This document shows, in pieces, positions 54,007-61,098 of a stretch of 64,000 bases of DNA. The DNA is from Spirosoma montaniterrae (GTDB lineage Bacteria; Bacteroidota; Bacteroidia; Cytophagales; Spirosomataceae), in contig NZ_CP014263.1 in NCBI RefSeq assembly GCF_001988955.1, positions 3,752,001-3,816,000 of the forward strand, read 5' to 3'. The notes beneath the pieces are model-generated. The model made no database searches, was not told the origin of the DNA, and worked only from the letters and a program-made list of their open reading frames with translations. The translations under genes and the position numbers were made by a program. Within the stretch, counting starts at the first letter, position 1, and each line of letters begins with the position of its first letter.

Positions 54007-54384
54007 ATGAACACCATTCAGGAAGCAAAACGCTATATCGACAATGCCCGCGACTTACTCCGCGAAAAAGCGAAGAAAGAAGATGGCTACTATCAGGATA
54101 CCAAGTACGTAAAAATGGCTGGTCACACGGCCTATTCGGGCGTTCTGGTAGCCCTTGATACGCTCTTAGGCATTAAAAAGAAAGGCCGAAAAGACGTAGA
54201 ATGGTACAAACAACAACTGGCCCAAATGGACCGAAAAGTGTTAAGCGCATTTCACAGTGCCTATGACACGTTGCACTTGTCGATGAGTTACGACGGAAAC
54301 CCAAGTGTCAAAGTGGCGCAATCGGGGCTTGAAGACGCCGAGATGATTATTAACTGGGTCGAAACTCGCATCGCGAATGCATAA
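54007..54384 (+). CDS. DUF5618 small helical protein inside the pse operon
   Basis: A 125-residue all-helical protein (NTIQEAKRYIDNARDLLREK, then AGHTAYSGVLVALDTLLGIK, DVEWYKQQLAQMDRKVLSAF) resembling DUF5618, a HEPN-like family common in Bacteroidota. It has no membrane or export signal. It overlaps pseC by 8 bases, so the two are translationally coupled. HEPN-like proteins are often half of nucleotidyltransferase pairs, but no partner is present. A scaffold or regulator of the dehydratase and aminotransferase is conjecture. Confidence 0.72.
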   Translation: MNTIQEAKRYIDNARDLLREKAKKEDGYYQDTKYVKMAGHTAYSGVLVALDTLLGIKKKGRKDVEWYKQQLAQMDRKVLSAFHSAYDTLHLSMSYDGNPSVKVAQSGLEDAEMIINWVETRIANA

Positions 54385-55552
54385 CCAACCCATTCCCTAC
54401 GGTCGGCAGCACCTGACCGACGACGATATTGCCGCCGTGACCAACGTGTTGCGTGGGCCGTTGCTGACACAGGGGCCGCACATTGCCGAGTTCGAGGCAG
54501 CCTTCGCTCAGTACGTTGGTTCGCGGTATGCGGTGGCGGTGGCAAACGGCACGGCGGCACTGCATTTGTGCTGTATGGCCCTGGACGTAAAGCCCGGTAC
54601 GCGGGTCATCACAACGCCCATTACTTTCTCTGCCTCAGCCAATTGCGTCCGTTACTGTGGGGGCGAAGTATTCTTTGCCGACATTGACCCCGACACGGTT
54701 ATTTTAGACGTAGACGCCGTGCGGGCCTTGCTCGAACAACATCCTAAAGGCTATTTTTCGGGCATTATTCCGGTCGATTTTGCGGGCTACCCGGCTGATT
54801 TGTCGGCCTTTCGGCAGTTGGCCGATGAATATGGCTTGTGGCTGCTCGAAGACAGTTGCCACGCGCCGGGTGGGTCGTTCTTAGACGCGAAAGGCATTGA
54901 ACACCGCTGTGGCGACGGGTCGCTGGCCGATCTGGCAATTTTCAGTTTCCACCCCGTTAAGCACATTGCGGCTGGCGAGGGCGGTATGATTACGACCAAC
55001 GACGAGCAACTTTACAAACACCTGTTGCGGCTCCGAACCCACGGCATCACCAGCAAACCCGCCGAGCTGACCGAGCCACAACCCGGCGACCCCGAACGTG
55101 GGGGCTGGTACATGGAGATGCAGGAATTGGGCTATAATTACCGCCTGACCGATTTTCAGGCCGCGCTCGGCACCAGCCAACTCCACCGCGCCGACGCCAT
55201 GCTCGACCGCCGACGTGCCATCGCCCGACGCTACGACGACGCTTTCCGCAATACCAACGTGCAAACGATTGTGCCACCCTCCAGCGTGGGCCATGCCTAT
55301 CACCTGTACGTGATTCAGGTAGACGACCGCAAAGGTTTGTACGATTTTTTGCGGACGAAAAACATCATGGCGCAGGTGCATTACATTCCGGTGCATCGGA
55401 TGCCATATTACCAGCAATTCGGCTGGAAAGCGGGCGATTTTCCAAACGCCGAACGATACTACGCCCGCTGCCTGAGCCTGCCCATGTTCCCGACCCTGAC
55501 CGACGACGAGCAGGCATACGTAATTGAACAGGTACTGAGTTTCTGCGGCTAA
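54377..55552 (+). CDS. pseC: UDP-4-amino-4,6-dideoxy-N-acetyl-L-altrosamine transaminase, PseC
   Basis: A 391-residue PLP-dependent sugar aminotransferase of the DegT/DnrJ/EryC1 family, second step of the pathway, using glutamate. The PLP lysine is Lys195 in IFSFHPVKHIAAGEGGM. VANGTAALHL is the phosphate-binding segment, 'ITTPITFSASANCVRYCGG' the typical N-terminal strand. NYRLTDFQAALGTSQL is the dimer/active-site block. The start ATG 54377 is within the end of the DUF5618 gene and the next gene follows after one base. Confidence 0.95.
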   Translation: MHNQPIPYGRQHLTDDDIAAVTNVLRGPLLTQGPHIAEFEAAFAQYVGSRYAVAVANGTAALHLCCMALDVKPGTRVITTPITFSASANCVRYCGGEVFFADIDPDTVILDVDAVRALLEQHPKGYFSGIIPVDFAGYPADLSAFRQLADEYGLWLLEDSCHAPGGSFLDAKGIEHRCGDGSLADLAIFSFHPVKHIAAGEGGMITTNDEQLYKHLLRLRTHGITSKPAELTEPQPGDPERGGWYMEMQELGYNYRLTDFQAALGTSQLHRADAMLDRRRAIARRYDDAFRNTNVQTIVPPSSVGHAYHLYVIQVDDRKGLYDFLRTKNIMAQVHYIPVHRMPYYQQFGWKAGDFPNAERYYARCLSLPMFPTLTDDEQAYVIEQVLSFCG

Positions 55553-55553
55553 C

Positions 55554-56246
55554 ATGGCGAACATCGCGATTATACCGGCGCGGGGCGGCAGCAAACGCAT
55601 TCCGCGCAAAAACATCCGGTCTTTTCTGGGTAAGCCCATCATTGCCTACGCCATTGAAGCCGCCCGGCAGTCGGGGCTGTTCGATACGGTGATGGTCTCG
55701 ACCGACGACCGGGGAATTGCCGACGTAGCCCGGCACTACGGCGCGTCGGTGCCTTTTCTGCGCAGTGCTGAAGCAGCCAATGATTTTGCCACAACGGCTC
55801 AGGTGCTGATCGAAGTGCTGCACCAATACAGCAAACAGGGCCAGTCATTCGAGTATGCCTGTTGTCTGTATCCTACTGCTCCCTTTGTAACGGGAACTCT
55901 ACTCACTGAAGCCTATAACCTGCTAAAAGCTAACGCGTTCGACACGGTTTACCCCGTTCAGCAATACGCTTTTCCCATTCAGCGGGCAGTTCGGTTAGCC
56001 GATGGAAAAGTTAACTGGTTTCAACCCGAACACGCGCTGACCCGTTCGCAGGACCTCGAACCGGCCTATCACGACGCGGGGCAGTTTTATTTTTTCAACG
56101 TTCCGGCATTTCAAAAAACACAACGTTTAATTACCGATAACACGGGCGGCATTGTCGTCTCCGAGATGCAGGCGCACGACATCGATACCGAAACCGACTG
56201 GCAACTGGCCGAACTAAAATATGAAGCGATGAGTGATGAACGATGA
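55554..56246 (+). CDS. pseF: Pseudaminic acid cytidylyltransferase, PseF
   Basis: A 230-residue CTP:pseudaminic acid transferase that activates the sugar as CMP-pseudaminic acid. IIPARGGSKRIPRKNI is the CTP-binding loop, 'LYPTAPFVTGTLL' and HDIDTETDWQLAELK are the other conserved blocks of the CMP-NeuA/KdsB fold. The C-terminal MSDER is derived from the family E repeat and matches the tail of the MptE-like protein. The gene is placed before pseG and pseI, the usual mixed order. Confidence 0.93.
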   Translation: MANIAIIPARGGSKRIPRKNIRSFLGKPIIAYAIEAARQSGLFDTVMVSTDDRGIADVARHYGASVPFLRSAEAANDFATTAQVLIEVLHQYSKQGQSFEYACCLYPTAPFVTGTLLTEAYNLLKANAFDTVYPVQQYAFPIQRAVRLADGKVNWFQPEHALTRSQDLEPAYHDAGQFYFFNVPAFQKTQRLITDNTGGIVVSEMQAHDIDTETDWQLAELKYEAMSDER

Positions 56247-56301
56247 GTGATGAGTGTTCTTCCTGCGGCAGCTACTCATCACTCATCGTTCATCACTCAT
56301 C
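56228..56301. repeat. Family E palindrome, perfect 28-bp stem, copy 2
   Basis: Arms 56228-56255 and 56274-56301 are perfectly complementary with an 18-base loop. It covers the last codons and stop of pseF and ends 3 bases before the pseG start. Heptamer units GATGAGT and GATGAAC alternate. Confidence 0.93.
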
Positions 56302-56304
56302 ACT

Positions 56305-57321
56305 ATGAAAAAAAAGGTTCTCTTCCGCGCCGATGGCGATGCACAGATTGGCCTGGGCCATGTGATGCGGTGTCTGGCACTGGCCGAGATGCTGGGCGAT
56401 GACTATAACCGGCGTTTTGCCATCGTACAACCCGCACCGGAGGTAGTTCGGCTTATCGAAGAGGAAGGCGTTGCCGTGTTGCCGTTGGCTTCAAATCAGG
56501 TCGATGAGTTTGCGTCGATGCTGGAGCCGGATATGGTCGTGGTGCTGGATGGATACGCGTTCGATCAATCGTATCAGCAAACCGTTCGGGCGGGGGCGCG
56601 GGCGTTGGTTTACATCGACGATCTGGTAACGGGTCATCAGGTAGCCGACGTGGTGGTGAATCATGCGGGTGGCCTGACGGAATACGAGTATCAAAGCGAA
56701 TCCTACACGCAGTTTTGTATCGGCCCGCATTACGCCCTGCTTCGACCGCCTTTTTTTGCTCCCATTACGCCGACTCCCAAAGAAGGCCCCGTTTTTGTGA
56801 GCTTAGGCGGGGCCGACCCCAGCAACACCACCGTTCGCGTGCTCGAAGGTTTATTGGCCGCCTTCCGGCTGCTCAACCAAATCTGGCGTGTGCATGTGGT
56901 TGTTGGCCCCTTGCAGCAGAACCGACCGGCCATCGATGCTTTGAAAAACAACGTCAGGCACCTGCATATTTTAGAAAAGCTGAACGCCGGACAGATGGTG
57001 GCCGAACTCACCAAATGCCAGTTAGCGATTACAGCCTGTAGCACGATAGCCTACGAAGTGTGCGCCGTTAATCGCCCGCTGATTGCCATTCAAACGGCTG
57101 ATAATCAGAGCCGGTTAGCGGTTTTCTTAGAGAAGAATGCTCTTACGCCCGACGTACTGCCCATCAACGCCACCATCGATCAGATTGCCAATGCGCTTTA
57201 CACCGGGCTGTCGGCTGACTCAGCAGGTTACCGGGAATTACTGACCCAAAATCAACGCCGTTATTTCGATGGCCGGTCGCCCGAACGCTTCCGGGCTTTG
57301 TTTGAACGATTATGCAATTAA
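56305..57321 (+). CDS. pseG: UDP-2,4-diacetamido-trideoxy-altropyranose hydrolase, PseG
   Basis: A 338-residue GT-B-fold nucleotidase that removes UDP before the condensation step. FRADGDAQIGLGHVMRCLAL is the PseG signature with the catalytic His. 'VLDGYAFDQSYQQTV' and FVSLGGADPSNTTVRVLEGL are the UDP-binding region, and AITACSTIAYEVCAVNRP the C-terminal one. The ATG at 56305 follows the palindrome; the alternative 56254 would translate it. It overlaps pseH by 10 bases. Confidence 0.93.
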   Translation: MKKKVLFRADGDAQIGLGHVMRCLALAEMLGDDYNRRFAIVQPAPEVVRLIEEEGVAVLPLASNQVDEFASMLEPDMVVVLDGYAFDQSYQQTVRAGARALVYIDDLVTGHQVADVVVNHAGGLTEYEYQSESYTQFCIGPHYALLRPPFFAPITPTPKEGPVFVSLGGADPSNTTVRVLEGLLAAFRLLNQIWRVHVVVGPLQQNRPAIDALKNNVRHLHILEKLNAGQMVAELTKCQLAITACSTIAYEVCAVNRPLIAIQTADNQSRLAVFLEKNALTPDVLPINATIDQIANALYTGLSADSAGYRELLTQNQRRYFDGRSPERFRALFERLCN

Positions 57322-57770
57322 CTCATCGCATCGCTCAACCCGCCGATAGTCAACTCTATTTCGACTGGGCCAACGACCCCGACACCCGGCGGCAATCGTT
57401 CAACTCCGCCCCTATCTCGTTTGATACCCACACGGCCTGGTTTACCCGCAAACTGACCGACGCGAATGCTCTATTATTGCTTTTCGAGAACGAGACGGGC
57501 GAACCGGTTGGGCAGGTGCGGTTTGAGCGAGGCCCCAACGAAACCGTTATCGGTATTTCGGTCGATGCAAAACACCGGGGTAAGGGGCTGGCAAGTCAGC
57601 TTATCGAACGGGGCTGCACCGTTTGCCGCGAACAGTGGGGAGCCGTTACGATTCATGCGTATATCAAACCCGAAAATCGGGCGTCGGCGCGGGCCTTCGA
57701 GCGGGCAGGGTTCGTGTTCTCGCACGAAAGCGGTAAATTTGGGGTTGACAGTTTAGTTTATAAAAAATGA
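57312..57770 (+). CDS. pseH: GNAT N-acetyltransferase, PseH
   Basis: A 152-residue acetyltransferase of the GNAT fold, expected to acetylate the 4-amino group of the PseC product with acetyl-CoA. The motif ISVDAKHRGKGLASQLIERG is the acetyl-CoA pyrophosphate loop, and 'TIHAYIKPENRASARAFERA' is the typical second part. The start ATG 57312 lies within pseG and its stop overlaps pseI by 4 bases, so the three are co-translated. The substrate is assigned from position in a full pse set. Confidence 0.9.
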   Translation: MQLTHRIAQPADSQLYFDWANDPDTRRQSFNSAPISFDTHTAWFTRKLTDANALLLLFENETGEPVGQVRFERGPNETVIGISVDAKHRGKGLASQLIERGCTVCREQWGAVTIHAYIKPENRASARAFERAGFVFSHESGKFGVDSLVYKK

Positions 57771-58822
57771 ACCAACCCATTCAGGTTGCCCACTATACCA
57801 TCAGCCCGCAGCACCGGCCTTTTGTGATTGCCGAAATGTCGGGCAACCATAATCAATCGCTCGAACGGGCGTTGGAAATCGTTGATGCCGTGGCCGATGC
57901 GGGTGCCCACGCGCTCAAACTGCAAACCTACACGCCCGACACGATTACCTTCAACGGCGCGTCAGACGAGTTTTATATCCGTGACAGCAACTCGCTCTGG
58001 GCGGATAAGAATCTGTATAAACTGTATCAGGACGCCTACACGCCCTGGGAGTGGCATAAACCTATTTTTGACCACGCCCAACAGCGCGGCATGATTGCCT
58101 TCAGTTCGCCCTTCGACACTACGGCGGTCGATTTTTTAGAATCGCTGAATGTGCCACTGTATAAGATTGCGTCGTTTGAAAATACCGATCATATTTTGTT
58201 GAAGCGGGTAGCGCAAACGGGCAAACCGGTGATTATGAGCACTGGTGTGGCGTCGGTGGCTGATCTGGAAGAATCGGTGCGCGTGTTGCGCGAGAACGGT
58301 TGTCGTGATCTGGTTCTGCTGAAATGCACCAGCACTTACCCCGCTACGCCCGAAAGTACGAACCTTCGCACCATTCCGCACCTGCGCGACCTGTTTAGTG
58401 TACCGGTGGGCCTGTCGGACCATACAATGGGTATCGGCGCGGCAGTAGCCGCCGTGGCTCTCGGTGCGGTGGTGCTGGAAAAACACGTTACCCTTCGCCG
58501 GGCCGACGGGGGCGTTGACTCGGCCTTCTCGCTCGAACCCGACGAATTGAAAAACCTCGTCATCGAAACCGAACGCGCCTGGCTGGCAATGGGTCAGGTG
58601 AGCTATACACTGACACCGAAAGAGCAGAAAAGCCGTCAATTCAAACGGTCGCTATACGTCGTTCACGACATTAAAGCTGGCGAACCCTTCACGCCCGACA
58701 ACGTTCGGAGCATCCGCCCCGCCAACGGCCTGCACACCCGCTACTACGAGCAAGTGCTGGGACAGCTTGCTACCCAGGACGTGAAAGCAGGAACGGCACT
58801 AAACTGGAATCTTTTAAAGTGA
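57767..58822 (+). CDS. pseI: Pseudaminic acid synthase, PseI
   Basis: A 351-residue enzyme that condenses the 2,4-diacetamido sugar with phosphoenolpyruvate. A NeuB TIM barrel (VIAEMSGNHNQSLERALEIV, 'KLQTYTPDTITFNG', KPVIMSTGVASVADLEESVR, LLKCTSTYPATPES) is followed by a C-terminal SAF/antifreeze-like domain (RSLYVVHDIKAGEPFT). EMSGNHNQS favours PseI over NeuB or LegI. The stop TGA at 58820-58822 is the start of the family E repeat. Confidence 0.94.
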   Translation: MNQPIQVAHYTISPQHRPFVIAEMSGNHNQSLERALEIVDAVADAGAHALKLQTYTPDTITFNGASDEFYIRDSNSLWADKNLYKLYQDAYTPWEWHKPIFDHAQQRGMIAFSSPFDTTAVDFLESLNVPLYKIASFENTDHILLKRVAQTGKPVIMSTGVASVADLEESVRVLRENGCRDLVLLKCTSTYPATPESTNLRTIPHLRDLFSVPVGLSDHTMGIGAAVAAVALGAVVLEKHVTLRRADGGVDSAFSLEPDELKNLVIETERAWLAMGQVSYTLTPKEQKSRQFKRSLYVVHDIKAGEPFTPDNVRSIRPANGLHTRYYEQVLGQLATQDVKAGTALNWNLLK

Positions 58823-58907
58823 TGAGTGATGAGTGATGAGTGATGAGTTTGCTGACGCAAGAGAAAAACCCATCACTCATCACTCATCACTCATCACTCA
58901 TCACTCA
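58818..58907. repeat. Family E palindrome, pure GATGAGT heptamers, copy 3
   Basis: A left arm of four tandem GATGAGT units (58821-58848) faces a right arm of five complementary units (about 58871-58907). The loop holds TGCTGACGCA (58850-58859). It covers the pseI stop and ends one base before the flippase start at 58909. Arms of pure heptamers could slip and change in number. Confidence 0.93.
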
Positions 58908-58908
58908 G

Positions 58909-60417
58909 ATGGGTATCATCAAACGGCAAACCATCCAATCGTCGCTCTACGCCTACGCGGGTGTGGCGGTGGGGTTTCTGACGCAGGGGCTTCTCTTTCC
59001 GAATATCTTCAGCAAAGAACAGGTTGGGTTACTGGCTTTACTGATTGCCGTGGCGCAGGTGCTGGCCCAGGCATCGAGTTTAGGGCTAAACAACGCGGGC
59101 GGGCGGTATTTTCCGTACTTCCGCAACACCGACCGGCAGCACAACGGCTATCTGCTGCTCAGTACGTTAACTACGCTGGCTGGATTCGGCCTGTGCGTGC
59201 TGTTGCTATGGTTAGGCAAACCGTGGGTGGTGGAACAGTACGGCAAAGAATCAGCCCTGTTTGTCGAGTATTATTATTTGCTGATTCCGCTGACGCTGTT
59301 CACAGTCTTTTTCACTGTCTTCGACAACTACGCCAAGTTGCTCTACGACCCTGTTACGGGTACAATGCTTCAACAGTTTGTGCAGCGGGTGCTGATTCTG
59401 CTGGCGGGTGGGCTGTACTGGCTTGGCTGGATTTCGTTCGATCAATTTCTGGGCGTGTGGCTGCTGGCTTTTCTGATTCCGACCATACTGATGGTTGGCA
59501 GCGTAATCCGTACTGGCAATTTCTTTGTCAATCCTGATTATCTGTCTGTTAGCCCTGAACTGCGCCGAAACCTAATTCGCTATTCAGGTATTATTCTAAC
59601 CTCGGCTCTATCCACACAGATTATCTGGACTATCGACAAGGCAATGCTCAGCACAGCCAAAGGGCAGGGACTTGATGCAACCGGTATATACAGCACGGCG
59701 TCGTATTTCGCGGCTGTGATTGCTCTACCCGCAACGATGCTCTACAAAGTGTCGGGAACGCTCATCGCCGAATCCTGGAAAGCCAACGACCGCGCCAATA
59801 TTCTGATGATTTACCGGAAAAGCTGCCTGAATCAATTAATTGCGGGCTGTCTGGTATTTATTGGTGTGGCCGTAAATCTGCCGGTACTGTTCCGGTTTCT
59901 GCCCTCAGGTTACGACGCGGGTTATTACGTGATTCTGTGGCTCGGTTTGGCGAAGCTGATCGACATGGCTACGGGCGTCAACGGGGTTATTTTGCAAACT
60001 TCTCGCTTCTACGCCATTGACTCGCTGTTTTTCATCGGTCTGATTTTCGTAACCATTGCGGCCAATAACTGGCTGATTCCGGTGTATGGTATCAACGGCG
60101 CGGCTGTGGCGGCTGTGCTGGCTACGTTTTTGTACAACCTCGCCCGGACGCTGCTGGTCTGGTTTGCTTTCCGGATGCAGCCCTTTTCGTGGCGCAACGG
60201 AGTTGTCATTCTTGTGGCCGCGCTGGTGTGGCTCCTGAGCGAACAGATTTCACATGCGAGCGGGTCAGTTTGGCACATTGCGCTTGACGTTCTGATTCGG
60301 TCGGGGACCATCACAATAGCCTTCGTTGGTACTGTGTATGCCTTAAACCTCTCGCCCGACGCTAATGAACTGATACGGGGAGTTTTAGCAAAACTGACAA
60401 AACTTTCTAAGCGGTAA
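58909..60417 (+). CDS. Wzx-type flippase, MATE/MOP superfamily
   Basis: A 502-residue inner-membrane protein with about 14 hydrophobic segments, e.g. 'YAYAGVAVGFLTQGLLFPNI' and ILTSALSTQIIWTIDKAML. It belongs to the polysaccharide-transporter branch of the MOP superfamily, which flips undecaprenyl-linked oligosaccharides. Adjoining CMP-pseudaminic acid genes, it likely exports a glycan containing that sugar. The start at 58909 avoids the heptamer repeat; 58840 would translate it as an artificial N-terminus. A polymerase gene is not in the window. Confidence 0.88.
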   Translation: MGIIKRQTIQSSLYAYAGVAVGFLTQGLLFPNIFSKEQVGLLALLIAVAQVLAQASSLGLNNAGGRYFPYFRNTDRQHNGYLLLSTLTTLAGFGLCVLLLWLGKPWVVEQYGKESALFVEYYYLLIPLTLFTVFFTVFDNYAKLLYDPVTGTMLQQFVQRVLILLAGGLYWLGWISFDQFLGVWLLAFLIPTILMVGSVIRTGNFFVNPDYLSVSPELRRNLIRYSGIILTSALSTQIIWTIDKAMLSTAKGQGLDATGIYSTASYFAAVIALPATMLYKVSGTLIAESWKANDRANILMIYRKSCLNQLIAGCLVFIGVAVNLPVLFRFLPSGYDAGYYVILWLGLAKLIDMATGVNGVILQTSRFYAIDSLFFIGLIFVTIAANNWLIPVYGINGAAVAAVLATFLYNLARTLLVWFAFRMQPFSWRNGVVILVAALVWLLSEQISHASGSVWHIALDVLIRSGTITIAFVGTVYALNLSPDANELIRGVLAKLTKLSKR

Positions 60418-60446
60418 ACGAAAGATTTCCTGTAACCAGAAGCCAA

Positions 60447-60477
60447 TTTGGTCGTCTCAAAATCTTCTTTACTTTTG
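60447..60477 (+). promoter_or_regulatory. Promoter TTTG-N19-TACTTTTG, possibly leaderless
   Basis: TTTG at 60447-60450 and TACTTTTG at 60470-60477 are separated by 19 bases and match the Bacteroidota sigma-A consensus closely. The -7 box ends 5 bases before the ATG at 60483, so transcription would begin at or next to the start codon. Confidence 0.7.
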
Positions 60478-60482
60478 CTATT

Positions 60483-60968
60483 ATGACACCCGACCGCCGA
60501 CTTGACCAGTTAGAGCCATTGATGGCTGAATCACTTCAGAAAATAGACCGCCTGATTGAAGGACAGGGTCAGATTGCTGAAATTGCTACCCGTGCCGACC
60601 AAAACGCAAATACAGCCGCCCGTGGCGTGGCGAACCTGACGTTGTCGATGCAGAAACAATTTGACATCCTGAGAGCCGGGCAGGATGAACTACGAACCGG
60701 GCAGGATGAGCTACGCCAGAAAGTAGCTCAAATTGATGTATTGAAGGCCGGGCAGGACGAATTACGAGCCGGGCAGGACGAATTACGAGCTGGGCAGGAC
60801 GAACTACAAACGGGGCAGGAGGAACTACAGGCTGGACAAGATAAATTGTGGGCCAGCCTGAACGAATTGCGCCAGCAGCACAATGAGTTTCGGCAGCAGG
60901 TAACAAGCGAGTTCTACCATATGAATCAAAAATTCGACCTGGTCATCGAATTGCTCCGCCACCGCTAA
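60483..60968 (+). CDS. Coiled-coil protein with seven-residue AGQDEL repeats
   Basis: A 161-residue soluble protein. Residues about 61-130 are tandem heptads of the form L-(R/K/Q)-(A/T)-G-Q-(D/E)-E, eight or nine copies, coded by near-identical 21-base units, flanked by less regular heptads. It is predicted to be one long amphipathic helix forming a coiled coil, though Gly in each heptad is odd for that. The start is 60483; Met at 60522 would allow a leader of about 38 bases. No membrane segment, and the function is unknown. It could be a structural or tail-fibre-like filament. Confidence 0.75.
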   Translation: MTPDRRLDQLEPLMAESLQKIDRLIEGQGQIAEIATRADQNANTAARGVANLTLSMQKQFDILRAGQDELRTGQDELRQKVAQIDVLKAGQDELRAGQDELRAGQDELQTGQEELQAGQDKLWASLNELRQQHNEFRQQVTSEFYHMNQKFDLVIELLRHR

Positions 60969-60995
60969 TCCATCGTTGCCTTATTTTTTGAACAT

Positions 60996-61034
60996 AAAAA
61001 GGCCGGAATGACACGGAGGTCGTCCGGCTTTCTT
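60996..61034. terminator. Bidirectional intrinsic terminator
   Basis: The stem AAAGGCCGGA (60998-61007) with TCCGGCTTT (61023-61031), with one bulged base, has T-rich flanks in both directions and lies between the convergent coiled-coil and protease genes. A second weak stem (AAGGC/GCCTT) lies at about 61048-61075. Confidence 0.65.
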
Positions 61035-61098
61035 ATTTGTTGGTAAATCAAAAAGGCAAGGTTGACAGCCCGGCCTTCTTGTCTTTGTTGATAGATTA

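Noticed and set aside
58818..58907. Tandem heptamers resembling a short CRISPR array
   Set aside because: Units are seven bases without spacers, the arms are inverted, and no cas gene is near.
60483..60968. Phage tail fibre or prophage remnant
   Set aside because: Only the heptad repeats suggest it; no phage genes are nearby.
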